64,000 nucleotides of DNA from Epiperipatus broadwayi (GCA_028023455.1 JAQFVV010006272.1:5385217-5449216), one strand, 5' to 3'. Shown: positions 23,261-37,200, counted from the stretch's first letter. The notes: generated by a model from the sequence alone, not told the origin. Numbers and translations: made by a program.

Positions 23261-26200
23261 ATCCCCCCATTATCATACAGTCCAATAGAATTATTCATAT
23301 TATCTTTATTGACATTTAACTTACACAGATTAATAATAGGCCCTCCCAACTCTTAAACCTATCTTAACTACATAGTAAATAAACATCGTGACTTACGGCA
23401 CGATGAAGTTTAAAGAAATAAACAAAACAAAGATTTAAAAGTAAACATAATTAATTGCGTGAATAAATTTTAATTATAATACTTAAGTATATTTTTAATT
23501 ATAGAGAATGATTTGAGGAATGCTCGACTTGTTTAAATAATAATGGAATTTATTGAATATAAAAAATGAAACATTAGTTGATAAATTTATTTGCACCACA
23601 TACACCATTCTTGCACTAAAAAAGAAATATTAAGATAATAAGATGGATGATATAATATATTTTCTTCTTTTAATTGAAGTTAGTGTGTGTTATAATTTTA
23701 AAAGCAAAAATAGTTCTGATCAAAGTTCATAATAGGAAAAGTCCTAAGATTTAAATATGAGGAATTATATAACGTCGATATTTATTTAGGAAGTTGAGGT
23801 TAAAATATTAATATCAAATATGAGGGATTATGGATCATTTTATATTTTGATTTTAAAATTGAATTTAATTAGTTATGAGATTGCCTTTTAAAGTATACTA
23901 AAGAAGATGGGATAAAGAATAAAATGTTTATAGGATTTTGCGAGTCTTCTGTGCTTCTAATTTGATGAGGGTTGAACGGTTGGATATGTTTCATAATAAG
24001 TGATTATTTATTTTATATAAATTAGATAGTATGTTTGGAGATTCTTGTAAGTTAGAGGGACAACGTCATTGGACTGATTGGAGTAATGTTTGGATGACAC
24101 TGTTGTTGATATTTCATAGCGTGGAGATTTCTGGGAGATCAATCACTGAGGGGTTTCTTAGCCATCATGACTATCGATGCTCTAAAGGTTAATTTCAAGT
24201 GGTCATATTGGATAGGGATAAAAAAGGTTATAGCTGTAGCTTCTGGAAGAATTTTAAAACTATAAGATAAGCAAAAAAAAAGAAGTAAAAACTGTAATCA
24301 AGGTTTTTCTGGTCAATCAAGGATGAAGACAAAGACTAAGACTCATATTTATATGGGTTGGCTATTATCTGAGGATCCAATCGACACCCAGAGTTCCATA
24401 TTCTCTGAGTTGTCGTTGGGGTCCGTGTCCTACGTAATGTTCATTCAATCCATATGCTTGAGGCAATCTTAGGTTTAGGCAATCTCATATTGCAATCTCA
24501 GTTAAAAATTTTATACTTATTCACACCTTTGATGAAGTGGTGTGTGTTTTAAGAGAAAATACACTCTTACATTAGTTTAAAAGTCGAGCATTTAATCTCA
24601 AATCACCTCTATAAGCTTTTAACTTTTGCTATAGTTATAATTTAAAATAAACCCTTATCTTAATTACCCCCGCGGCATATACAAGTAGAATTATTTATTG
24701 AGATTTAGAATGGCATATTAGTAATATTTTAATATTTTTATTTTTTAGAGGATATTATTACAATAAATTATATGAAAGCCTTAAATTATTTAATTAGAAT
24801 TATTAACATTTTATTAACTATTTAATCAGAAATATTAGCATTTTATTTTATATTATATTTTATAAAGTATTGAAAGAAAATATATTTACAATTTATCATA
24901 AATTGAAAGTAAATAAAATATAGAGTATTTACACTGCTTGTGTGTGTGGGTATATACATGTACTGACTTTGTCTCGGTACAATATATATATATATACAAG
25001 TGGATGAATGGAAGAGGGTGTGAGAGCATGGATGGATGGATAAACAGATGTAGTTAGTTTACAGATTTAAAATCAATTAGTGAACATTCTGATATTCTTT
25101 TCTTCATTTAGCTAACTTTGCTATCTCTAAAGTACCTTCTTTCATACATTTTCTATAAACTTTCTATATCAATGACTATTTGTTGATAAAAACCAACATC
25201 TAAAATTCAGAAGCTAATCTGACTATTTATACAAAATGTTTTTCAAAAAAGTGATCTATTCACCTTGTTTCCCACATTATTAATTACTTGTGACTATCTT
25301 GAGCAATAGGATGTTTTTCAAATTGTAGTTTTTAATATTTTTAATTTTACAGAAGTTAATAATTTACAATTCAAATGTATTATTATTATTATTATTTTGT
25401 TATGGCTTTGCAAACTGAATTTTTTTACAATAAATTAGGGTCATAAATTTTTTCCCATCAGCAGTTAAATGACTTAAATAATCTTGGTACATATACACTA
25501 CAAAATTTTTTATAGCTTGTGTTTTAAAATTCCAATTTTGAATAATTCCAAAGTTGCTTACATAATTCCAAAAGTTGCTTACATAATTATTTTATCAATA
25601 TTTCTAAAAGAATTAAAATGCAATAAGTAATTAAATAAACAAGGAACAAAAATTATTCAATGCTGTATATTTATCTTTAACACCTATATATTTAGAAACA
25701 CTTTTAATAATAAGATATTTTTATCTATATATTTTTCAAACTTTTGTAACTGTGATGCCATAAGACCGAAGTCTCTATTTTAAGTTACTTTCCTAATCTA
25801 AACCCCCTGCATATTTTCACATAACATCTAGGTCACAATTGTCATACACAATTGTCATAATATATACTATATTTAAATTATTAAAAAAGTAATTATTTAC
25901 ACTAACTACAGCCATATATGTAAGTAATTATTATTATTCAATCTTTAATTGCATTTGATCATGCAATAGGGAAATTATAAAATAATACTTACATTAAGCT
26001 TTGTCATGGATTTTAAATTCATGTTTGAAAATGTGTTTAACACACATGCATACAATATTTAAACTTTTTAATATGTATGTAAAATATTATACAAGATATA
26101 GTTTTATCAAAATTTATACAGATTAAGACATCAAAAAAAAAAAAATTGATGAACTCTAATTTTATAATTTTTCTTTCTTTCATGTGTTAACACTTAAGTT

Positions 26201-26430
26201 ATTAAAGGGAATAGATCAAAGAGCTGGTCAAATATTGCCAAATCTCTAATTTAATAAACAGCAAGTCCATGATTGTTGGATAACAATAAAATAATAATGA
26301 AACTAGTATTTAATTAGAAGATGAATATATATCAACAAAACTATCAACTTACATGATTTGATGTACCCATATATAATGTGATATAGTTAAACTGATATTC
26401 TTTATTTTACTCGCATTAATAAACATATTA
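23261..26430. other. Noncoding stretch, possible remains of an older element
   Basis: No gene supported. About 24040-24260 and 24350-24490 are of higher complexity (for example around CCAATCGACACCCAGAG) and may be internal sequence of the element that begins at 22832, but no protein motif is readable. A (TA)n run at 24983-25000 and GGAT-type repeats at about 25030 are present. TTA repeats lie at 25379-25396. Confidence 0.4.
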
Positions 26431-26439
26431 TTAATTTGC

Positions 26440-26960
26440 TAACCCCACCTATTTCTCATTTTATTCCCATATATGAATATGTTTTCCCTCTGTGATTAAT
26501 TAGTTAAGAGTGTTTACGATCATCACTATCAAAGTATACATTTTGTGCTCGCTTTATTGGAATGAATATGAGGCAGCGCTAGTTATTTTATAGTCTTATA
26601 ATTTGTACTCATTATAGTTTCTCTCTCCAGGGCTTCACATGCTCCTAATTTTATTTTATTAGAAGATTTTAATAAAAATGCTGAAAAGTGAAAATTAAAT
26701 CCACAGAAAAACTCTTAGTTTAAAAGTGAAGCTCAAATATCAGATCCTTATCAGCATCAGATATGAATAAAAACCTATCTAGCAGATTATGTCTTTTACT
26801 ACTAGACATATAACTAAAATTCTGAAAGATCATTATGATGGTAATCATACACAATGCTCAGTTTGAATACTACTGGCTGTATGAAAATTAGTTGCCATTA
26901 TATGCTGCATGCTTCATGTTATATTTGACCACCCAGCATGAAACATGTTGATTATAATCG
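26440..26960 (+). repeat. Dispersed repeat, copy 1
   Basis: Aligns in the same orientation with about 43370-43880. Shared landmarks are TTCATTTTA or close, TGATTAATTRGTTAAGA, GATCATCACTRTCAAA, CTTATCAGCATCAGATAT or close, and a GCATGAAACATG / GGCATGTTTC segment. Diverged and noncoding; type of repeat unknown. Confidence 0.5.
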
Positions 26961-27650
26961 AATATTATCAAATACCATTTATTTTCATTAATTGATTTTT
27001 GCGTTCATACTTTACCAAGCACCATCTTTCTGTCCCATTTGAATATTATTATTTGGCTTAATAAATCACAAAGAGTGATTTACCTTTACATATGAGCTAT
27101 CAATCTCCTGTTACAGCTGTTAACGAAATGGGAATTTGATTGAGTTCAACCCTTGAGACTGTTTACTGGAAAAAATCACTTAAGTATGAGATTGTTCACA
27201 TACAGGTCTTGAAATTAAAAAGATGATTATACACAAAAAATGTGTAAAAAATAGATACATATAAGTAAAATAAGAGCATGATGAATGGACAAAAATTAAG
27301 TAAATTAATGAAAATAAAAATTACAGTGGGCAGGCTAACTAAAATAAAACTAGAGTAAGATAGGCAGTAAATAGCCTATTACTTAAAAAAAGCAATGGTC
27401 ATCCAAGTTGTACAAAGAAGATTGCATGATTGAAACATTGTAGAAGATATACTATTAAATGATTAAAAAAAAGTAAAAACAGGCTATAATAATAAATATA
27501 ACTAGAGCCAAAGCTAAGATGTGAATTGAGGAAATGGAAAACTGAATAGGTATGAAGGATAGGAGAGAAGCTCAGAACTAATGATAATAGAAAATAATAG
27601 CATTCAATAAGCACAGCTTGAAAAGAGGCCAGAATGGTGACAAAGAACAA
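26961..27650. other. AT-rich noncoding stretch
   Basis: An 83-residue open frame on the minus strand at 27399-27650 is hydrophobic, low-complexity and unassignable. No other feature. Confidence 0.4.
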
Positions 27651-27659
27651 TTAACAACT

Positions 27660-29480
27660 TGCGACAATTACTTATAATTTGCCTCAACTATATGAAAATT
27701 CTTGAAAAAATATTCAAGCAAATAGATAAAATAACAAAAAGACAGATAAAACAAAATGGGAATATATCCAAACAAATGGAGCAAATGGAAAAAATAACTA
27801 TAACTAAATAGAAACAGATTCAAACAAATGGATAACAGGGTGGAATATGTTTAAGCATTATATACTCAGAACCAAATGGATAACATATCCAAATAAATAA
27901 ATAAAGTTGTCCAAAAGGATTGGTTATACTATGGAAAGTGTAAAAGAGAAGTAGAGGAAGAATTGAAAAAGTTATTAAAGCAGAAAATTGAAAAAGTTAT
28001 TCAAAAGATAAAGTAAACAAGAGAAACTTTTAACTACAGATTCAGTAAATTGTTAAAAATATCAAAGACAAAAATCAAGAGGCCATACGCAAAACGTAAT
28101 GGAATCACTTTAAGAAAATGCAAATCAAAAAAGAGTAAAAGAAAGAGGCACAGATCAAAGATTGCTAGGGTGAGTTCAAGATGAGAATACAAGACTAGAA
28201 GCAATATACATAAATGCGGAAGAAGAAATGGCCAAAATAAATAACATTAAGACTTTTGAAAGAGAGAATGAATTAATGAAAAGTTAATTTGAAATCTTTC
28301 TAAAGTAAAAAATTGGAAAAAATTCAAAACCCAATATATATGATTGCTTAGCACTGTTAATCAGTTTTTTAAAAATGAAAACTTTTGAAGGTCATCCTGT
28401 AGATATTCCCACTGAATTTAGCTAGTTAGATACTTTAGTTTAAATTCAATGGGTGAAGAAGCTAAATTGACCATACCCTGTAGTAATTAATAAAGAACAT
28501 CTTGAGGTTATTTAGTAGATCTTAAAATTTCAGAAATTTAAAATAATCATTACACACATAGTGCCCCCCCCCCCCATGCAGAGCTTGAAAGATAAACGAA
28601 TACTTTTTCTGAACCATCAGAAAGACAGATAATAAAAAAATTTCAGAAAGGCAAAACAAAAAATATTAGTGAAACACAATTTCCCTAGCCAAGTTAAAGA
28701 AATGATTATTGGTATTGACTGAAAAATAACTGAGCAGGTAACAAAAATGTTAAATAACTCAGGCCCAAACAAATAGGTTTTCTGAAAGCTTAGGATAGGC
28801 AGAAGAAGATGGGTTCACAATTCCAAAATAAATTTCTTCCTAAAAAGAACAAAGAACCTTATATGAATGCCATGAATGTAAATAAAGATAATCAATCTAT
28901 CTCTAAAGTCAGAGGACAAAGAATTTGCAGATAATCCAGAAAGAAAATTAATAACAAAATCATTGAAAATATAAGCAATACCAAGCATACCATCTGGAAT
29001 GAAGATCAATCATGTTCATCATTAACATCTTGCAGCAACTCCACTTCAATGAAAATAGAAAAAGATCTCGGGAATACAAGACATTAAATATGGGATGATC
29101 TTGATAAACTATTCCTTAAAGTGGTGCTTTAATAATTTATAGAGAATAAAGAGCATGAAGGAAGTATATGAAAAACTATTATGAATCTGACATGCAATTG
29201 GAAAGATAAGAGTCTCACAAGTTCCCACTCTAATGTTTCTCTAAAATCAAAATAAAGAAATTATTGTGAAAGCATTAAAAGATTCAGGTAGAAAGATGTC
29301 TGTGAATACATAATACACATAAATCCCTAGATAAGAACATATGTGCTCAAATTTGGATTGAACAAAGTTGAGATATATCTAATTTTAAGTGAGCTTTTCC
29401 ATGATCATCCTTAGATCTGACTTTATGAATAAAACCAGAAGCATTCTATATTATTATAAACATCAAATTATTTGCAGGGA
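27660..29480 (+). pseudogene. Gag-protease remnant of an LTR retrotransposon
   Basis: Fragments of a retrotransposon polyprotein, heavily interrupted. From 27660 to 28330 the plus strand encodes K/E/Q-rich, heptad-like peptide similar in character to the gag at 16.5-17.2 kb. Near 28860 a YECHECK stretch could be the start of a zinc knuckle. Near 29215-29310 VPTLMF followed by KALKDSGRKMSV resembles a retropepsin active site (D-S/T-G, here DSG). Everything is broken by stops. A poly-C tract sits at 28564-28575. The orientation is opposite to the LTR at 29692-31380, so the two are probably from different insertions. Confidence 0.5.
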
Positions 29481-29691
29481 AGAGACTGACAGTTTGCCAC
29501 ATGCATGTGATGAGATGATCCCATCACAAGTTAATATCAGCTGGCCCTCGAAATATTAATACACTAATGAGCTAAAAAGAAATCACTTTAAAATAAACAA
29601 ACATAGATTTAGATTTAAAATATACATGTTAGTAGATGTAATATATACACATACATGGCATATATAATTTGATAAATATAATGAAATATAC

Positions 29692-31380
29692 TGTAATGGT
29701 CACTCAATCTACTTTTGATCTTGGAGGGCACCACCAGATCACTACGTATCTGAAAAATTTGTTTACCGTGATGATGGTTTACACTATTTTCAGGAAGAAA
29801 GCAAGAGCTCATGAATATTGTTCAAACAATTGAGAAATAAAAGCACTAACATAAATGTCAGCAAAATTAAGTTTAAATGTTTTTTTAATTTTATTAGGAG
29901 TAATATAAAATTTTAAAGTAGAGATTTGCACACAATAAATGTGGTTATATCAGGCATGTACTAACAAAAATAAGGTGTCATCACTCTGGCAGACAGACTA
30001 ATTTTCTAAAAGTGAATTAGAAAAGAAGGGAATGATTTTCCTTCAGCTGACAATTCATCTTAGCAATTCTGGTTTCCTTATTCGAAAGTTCTAAAATAAA
30101 AGCAAAGGAAAGTTTCTTGCATGAATCAACGAAACCAGCATGGGCGAGCATCACTAGCTTATTGACTAATGACATCATAATGTCCGCAGAACTGTTGCAG
30201 GGAAAAATCACATTTAAGATCTCCACAGTTGATTACAATGCAAGACACAAAAATGGTAAATGAATACACGAAGTATGAATTATAAAATGAGAAAAAACTT
30301 AAATCTCAAATTTAATGAAATAGTAAATTAGAAAATACTCAGGCATAAATGACTTAAAATTAATAAAACATTAAATCTCTGATTTAAGGAAAACAGACAA
30401 CAACTGGCCAAAACTAAGCTGAGTAAGAATTAAAAGTCTCAATAGGTGACAGGTAAATAATTAGAAAACTATTTATGTCTGCCCAAGCATTTACCAAGCA
30501 AGTAAAATAATTAGAATTACAAATAACGTTACAAACTAAATTTTCAGTACACGCTCTGACAAATAACTTTAAAGCAAAAAATAAAAGATCTAATAAATCT
30601 AGCCAACAAAATACTAAAGTTTGACCTAGATTTTTATACGCTACTTCATCAGAGAGTGTATATGAGCTGAAAATATTGAAACATTAAATGCTTTAGCAGA
30701 AAGAAACATTCTCTCATCTACAATTTAAAAGGGAATTAATAGTATCTTCCTGCTGGTAATTTATAAAAAAACATTTCTAGTTTTCCAATTCAGAGATATG
30801 AAAACAATACGGCCTTGTAGGAAATAAACGAAATGGTGCCGGCAAGCATTTCGGGTTCCGGAATAATGCGTCGAGACAAGAATGTTATTTTGCTGGCAGG
30901 ACAGACTATGATTACAATGTTTAATGCAATTCATGGCTCATTTCAATACAAGACAAGAAAACATGTGGAATGATTATGATCTTATGTAATCTGGGGGAAA
31001 AAAAAAGAAAATCTTCAACTACAAAAAAACTAGAATAACAAATATGATAAACCGCCAGCCAAAAGATTTGCAGTTTAAAAAGCGCAAACATAGTAATTTA
31101 AATTAATTATTGGACAATAAAGTAAGAATAGGTGAGCCAATTAAAATTATGAAAAACTGATAAAGCATTTAGCACTAATTAATAAAATAATGGGAGACAT
31201 ATTAAGCATATAAAATATCTCACAATACACTCCACGATAAATAAAATTGCAAACAAACTTAGAATCTTAAAACTAAAATTCGAAGACACACTATAAATAC
31301 AAAGAAAAGCAAATAATATAATGAAGCAGTCAATCTTAGTTTAGGATTAAGCTTCATAGTTCTATCCACTTAACAATTAC
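29692..31380 (-). repeat. LTR copy of the same family, minus strand
   Basis: Its reverse complement aligns with the LTR at about 14280-15345: GATCTGGTGGTGCCCTCC and GATCAAAAG at one end, the ATACACTCT...GATGAA...AAATCTAGGTCAAACTTT block near 30615-30680, TCTTTTGGCTGGC near 31055, and the CTAAATGCTTT block near 31165. It is clearly more diverged than the two LTRs at 13-22 kb are from each other. The 5' part of the LTR is missing beyond about 31380, and no internal region follows. Confidence 0.72.
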
Positions 31381-33100
31381 TAACCCATGTTCAAAACCTC
31401 ATATCCCATCCCGCTCCTTTAGTTGTGTATATATATTTTATGTATATATTTGAGATGCGCGCCTAAAATTTATAAAGTTTAACTTTATAATTTTTTTTGT
31501 TTATTATTATTATTAATTCTTTTTTTTATTAAAATTAAAGTATATTAGGTGCAGCTCAGATATATGTATGATATAGGATCAAATATACTAACAAAATATT
31601 AGTTTTATAAATATTTTATTATACATTGTTTATAAAACTTTTTCTTTTTAAATTATTATTTTTTTAATCAAACTATATTTTGTAAAATCCAAGATGGAAG
31701 ATACAACTGTTAATTGCCCAAAAAATAATTAAGGAGTTGGAAACATAATATTGTTTTAATCTTGGGAAGGAATTTTTAACTAAAGTTTTACTAAAAATAA
31801 AAAGGGGAATGGGATTAATAGATTTTACTTTTGTTATAAACATTTTTGTCAAATCTATTTCCAATCTGGAAATAAATTTGAATATATTTTTGGAAGTTAT
31901 CTAGCAATTGCATCTTCAAAAACAATGGACAAAGAAATGTAAGATTTTTAGATCGGAGATTAAAGTATCAGCTAGAAATAAAAATTAAAAGCATTCCTCA
32001 AATACCTGAGAGAAATATAAAATAGGCTGATTTTAAAACACCAAGGGATAGCAACTATTGAGAGACCTGTACTGTTAACATAACCCACGCTTCTTTGAAA
32101 TTTAAAAATGTTTGAGTAGAAATCCCATCACCTTTCCGACCCATGGGGGTCATCTTTCATTACTGTACCATCCTGCCCAAAGAATGAAGTAAAAGCCTGA
32201 CTTGAGAACTTTGGAATACTGAATAAAATCTTGCTGTTACCTGACAACTCACATGGATCCTTGAACTGCCATGCATGAGCAGACTTTGAAATAGGGATCT
32301 TAAAATTGTGCAAGGTAATGATTTTCATGCCACCTGAAAGTAAATCTAGTCTAACTAATCTCAAATCCTGCTATCAAGATTTGGACTAACATAATGTTTA
32401 ATTTTTATTTAAATTGATATATATATAATGCAGAGATGGCAAACTAATTATATAACTTAAAGTTTAAAATCTAAAAACAAGATTGTTTTAATATAAAAGA
32501 ATTAAAAAAAGCTGTTAATTAGTTATTTCATTCTTAGAATGGAAATGATTTTCTATATTGACATAATTGCAAACAGGCCCTTGGACATAAAGTCAGATAA
32601 GAGATAAATTAAAAAAATACTGGTGATAAAAATTTTGAGTTCCCGCTCTAAAGAAAGCTGACCAATAACAATGGAAATAAGCACATTGTCCATAGAGAAA
32701 AGTCAAGCCAGGTAAGATCGATCCTGGAATTTGCTGATAAGAATTCACAAAGATATATAAAAAACTTTGAGGTTGAGATTCAGATTGGATTGTTCATGCT
32801 AATTGGGTCTTATTTAGGGGTCTCACAATAAATTATGTTTCCAGCATATGCTCCAGCTGAAGCAGTCTCCAGATTATGATGGTTCCCTGAAACTGGCCAG
32901 CAATGGACTTTTCTCTACCTAGAATATGAAATGGAAAAAACTTAGCATTCTGTCTTGCATCATGAATCACCAAGACGAACTTCAATAAACTTATAGTCAC
33001 AGAAAGTATGAATTTTAATAGGCTAAGAACTTTTTCAAATATTTTAATAGTCTAAAAATTTTTCAAATACAGTACTTAAATCTATACAGTACCTAACCCA
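31381..33100. other. Noncoding stretch with coding-like scraps
   Basis: No gene supported. The minus-strand open frame at 32128-32364 (78 residues) has ordinary amino-acid composition rather than AT-driven composition, and the region 32640-32960 is likewise of higher complexity. Both may be worn transposon internals, but I recognise no motif. Confidence 0.35.
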
Positions 33101-33109
33101 TAAAGTCTC

Positions 33110-33540
33110 TTATCTGATTAAGCAGAAACTTAAATTATTTGTTATATTTTCTTTTAATATGTTTGCTAGTATTATTATTTCCATTCTCGTAATTTTTTTT
33201 TTAATTAATAATTTAAAATAGGCATAAAATGCTGCATAGATTCGTAAGATTGTTACTTTAAGGTGTGTTAATTTTGGGCTAATTGTTTCATAGTTAATTA
33301 GTGCTGGTGGATAAATGTACAGATGTTTTATGTCAATGTAATTTGAATAGGTGCTTGGATACTTGTTCGCTTGTACTGTGTTAGCATACAGGGCATAATA
33401 TCCACCTAAATGTATGGCCAAAAGTGTAGCCATCATGTTTGCCAATGGTCGTAGAGTATTTTCTACATCACTGATTTTCTTATGCTCTGGTTAGGACAGT
33501 AAGCTGCCAAAGACCACTATCCCCATTTTCAGAGCAGCTC
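33110..33540 (-). other. Coding-like minus-strand stretch, unassigned
   Basis: A 111-residue open frame (33445 down to 33110) begins MANMMATLLAIHLGGYY. The same frame continues upstream with one stop through a further ~30 codons, including ALKMGIVVFGSLL. The upstream edge follows a TATATATATATAG sequence that could serve as a splice acceptor. The composition is more protein-like in its first half than in its K/I-rich end. I do not recognise the family. It may be a decayed transposon or host exon, or chance. Confidence 0.25.
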
Positions 33541-33649
33541 CTATATATATATATATTTCAAATAATTTCATTTTTGTATCATGGGAAAGATGATCATTCC
33601 TTCCCGCCATGATTCTTTATTTCTCATATGATATCATGCTACAGATATA

Positions 33650-34191
33650 AATTCCTGTTAGCATGGTTGTGTTATGCTAATAATCTCATTTTAAATTGGT
33701 CACATCGGTATATCAGTAAGCAAGCATTGGGTTAAATGCGAGATTTTAGCCTAAGGTTAAAAGGGATTGGGCTGGTTATGCATAATCTATGTAGCATATT
33801 CATGCTTAGTCAAATATAAAATTGTATTAAATCAATTAAATACTTTCATCTATGCTTATAATTCAAATTAAATATATTCACTAGTTAATGTAACTTTCAG
33901 AATTTTCTTTTTTTAATGTGCGTAATAATAAAATGTTTTAATTAAATTTTGGCAATAACTCATTTTATATATTTTATGAATATTTAAAATTAAGAATTAG
34001 AAATCTGAATATACAGTGTGATACTTTAAACTCAGCTTCTTCCTGAGCTAGTGACTGGTGCTTTCAGTTTGATAAAAGAGTAACCTCTCATGTGCATATC
34101 TGTCTACATATATAAATTTTCCAGGTTCAAATGGCCTGGTGATGCCTTGTATGGTAGAATAGGTTAGGGAGGTTCCGTCGACTGTTATAAT
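33650..34191 (+). repeat. 3' portion of a diverged LTR of the same family
   Basis: The last ~180 bp align with the other LTR ends (CTTCTTCCTGA...CTGGTGC, AAATTTTCCAGGT, CCTGGTGATGCCTT) and stop at TGTTATAAT, directly before a primer binding site. The left boundary is uncertain because similarity fades upstream of about 34020. Confidence 0.5.
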
Positions 34192-34209
34192 TGGTGCCCA
34201 ACATGGGGC
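34192..34209 (+). other. Candidate tRNA-Lys primer binding site
   Basis: TGGTGCCCAACATGGGGC differs at two positions from the complement of the 3' end of tRNA-Lys (TGGCGCCCAACGTGGGGC) used by many retroelements, and it lies right after the LTR end. The sequence is also a short inverted repeat (GGTGCCC / GGGCACC), so a chance hairpin is the alternative. Confidence 0.55.
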
Positions 34210-37200
34210 ACCATATTCCAAAAAAAGTGTAAGTAACAGTCAGTATGAGCTAATAGTCATAAAATCACTACCAGCGTGACTCAAACCACAACTCACCCGA
34301 ACCTACATAGTACATTTTTTTAGGCTTGGTGACCAGAAAAAGGTAGACTCTAAAAACTAGATGATTAACTGTATGACTTCCCTATGACAAAAGAGACCCA
34401 ATGTCATGTATATAAAAAATACAAACACTTTATTAGTAATTAAAGTTATAAACAAATAAACAAAAGAAATGAATACTGATTAATTAGGGTGCTAGACTTA
34501 TAAGATAGTGGAATTACATTAATTAGATGATTACATATATAAAAGTTTCAAAATATAGTGGATCTATAAATAAGAGACCTCAGATGAACACATTTTGATC
34601 TTTGGGGCAGATATTCCTCAAGCAGGCACATGCCAATAATTAAAGGAAGGTAAGTTTAATTAACTCTAAAAAATAATTAAATAGATAAATGCATAACTCT
34701 CATGATCATGACAAATAAAAGCTGAAATAACAAGCTTTAATACACACAAGGGATAAGGAAAATGGTACTAAGTTGCTAAAGTAATAAACAATTAAATAAT
34801 GAGGTAAACTGGAATATGATCACCTCCATAATGTCATATCCAAATCTTATAATAAGGCACGACTGGAATATCTTCCTGTTGCAAAGTTAGATACAAATTT
34901 CATAAAATAAATGGATCATGGAATGAAGGAATGAGCATCTTCATATAACCCTAAATAACTCTCATTAATAGACAGTAATGATCCACTGCACAAATAACAA
35001 GAAATAAGAAAACCCTCTGGGTCTGGAAAATAAAGGACTGCCCCCGCATTTGCATGGAACTTAAACAAATGGAACCCATCAAATTAAATCTTTGAAGCAG
35101 GGATATACACCTGCTGAAAAAAACGCAGTAAGGTAATAAATTAGACAATCCAGTAATGCTATGTTTATATATAATAATAAATATTTGGACTTAGAGATCT
35201 GCCCAAGGTCTTACAGATATAACGAAATTATAGATACGATAGACTATGACGCTAATATTAAATTTGAATTAAAAGTTTTAAAGAATAAACTATCGCATCA
35301 TACAGTATACATATATATTTGTCAAAAGTAAAGAAACGAAGTTTTAATTTTCAACTTCAAACATTAAATTTATTTTTAAAAAATTGAAGGTTGTTTATAA
35401 ATCCAGGGTACGCAGTATACATATATACTTTCTTATAAAAGCGAAAAGGTTTGCTTTAACATTTTAACACTATCTTAATTTTAAATTTGAAAGTTTTATA
35501 TAAACCATTCAAATACTAATTTTGAAATAATAATAAAAAAACAATTAGAATCATAGGGAGGGGAATTTAAATATCTAGTTTTAATTAATTACTGGACTTT
35601 TCTGGAGATAAAGTCAAATATTTTAAATCATTGAAATCTTTTACTAAATTTACCTCTGTCTGATTCTTAAACAATAAGTCTAGCAAAATTTAAGAAAGAT
35701 TGTGTATATATCGCAATAGTCAATCTTCCTTACTATGTATAATTAAGTGTGTGCTAAGAAAATATTTAAATAATGATTAAGATATATAAATAAACATATT
35801 TTACAGAATGATTAGTTTATAATTATTTAAAGCAAAGAAAGAGGTTTTTAACATTTAAAATTTATCAGTAAATCAAATTATTACTTAACCAGACCTTTGA
35901 AAGATGTTGGCAAACAGTAGAACTGGCTGGTCACTTCATGACATTATATATTGGGGCTTCCCTTTTGATAGCGATGGCATAGCACATCAGTAACATGAAT
36001 GGTCAAATGCAGACAAGGACTTGATCGGCCTAGCATTCGATAATATAAGGGAAACTCCATACATAGCTACAACAGAGCTGGGCAGAGAAATTGCAATGTT
36101 CTATTCACTCATAGCATGAGGTAATTTAACAATTTAAAAAACTTTGCAACTAAAACTTTCAAAACTACAAGAAGTATACAGTAACTAACTCTCCAAGAAG
36201 TGTATTTTTCTGAAGTGTATAGAGTAACTAACTACTTAATCCCCTCTCCTTTTGCCTCTCTATATATATCTAGCTCAAAACAAAGGCTGGCTGTTTTCCA
36301 AATTAATCAATTAATTAAACCTAAGTAAAATTATTTTCTTTATTATCTACTGATTAGAATCAATGCAATTTAATTTTGAAATGTACTAATTGCATTTCTT
36401 AATTGAATTCTGAGTGTCTTTAATTTTTATCGGATTCTACATGTTTTGACACCTTTCCCTAAATAATTATAAAATTAGAATTCATACATTAAAATTTTTT
36501 AATATTTTCAACTTAATACAAAATATATACATGAAGCACATATATATATATACGATGTATATATCTATGACTGCTTTAACATATTTTATTTTTTTGTATC
36601 ACAAAGAAAAAAAATTTGTGTACATATCGATCTAAAAACTTAAAAAGAAAAGAAAATTAAATTTTGCTTTTTATTATCTTGTAAAACTGTAATTATCTTG
36701 GATTTTTTTTTATTATTGTCTTTCATTTATTTTTTTATTTTTTAAAAGAGAAAATAATTTTGATTTTTCTATTATCAAAGTTAGAGATTCAGAAAATATA
36801 TTTTCTTTTTTGCGTATTGATTAAAACTATTATTTTATTTATTAATTAAAAGATTTATTTAGGAATTTAATTTTTAAAAAAAGCAATAAGAAAAAACAGG
36901 CTGTTAGCAATGTCTTTTCAAGAGTATTGCTATAAATTAGGTTTTAAAACTAAAGTTGGGAGATTTTTGTTCTAAGATTGTTTTGTAGCAGAGAGAGAGA
37001 GAAAGAGAGAAAGTGACAAGCTGTAATGCTGAAAAAAAAAACCACTGGCAAAAAAAAAGTTAGTTGAAACTCCGTATTGCTGGGAAGAACTGGACAATCA
37101 TAATTTATTATTAGATGCCAGCAATCAGTTTCAGTAAACAAACTTTTGTTATTGTGTGGATTACTAATTCTTGCCTTGACAAAATAGTTTGCTGATCTGA

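Noticed and set aside
27399-27650. 83-residue hydrophobic frame that could be a membrane protein
   Set aside because: Antisense to A-rich sequence at the edge of a gag remnant; the hydrophobicity is a composition effect.
33410-33540. Otopetrin-like segment (ALKMGIVVFG)
   Set aside because: The short stretch recalls otopetrin channels, but the downstream frame does not continue the family pattern; too little to support the name.
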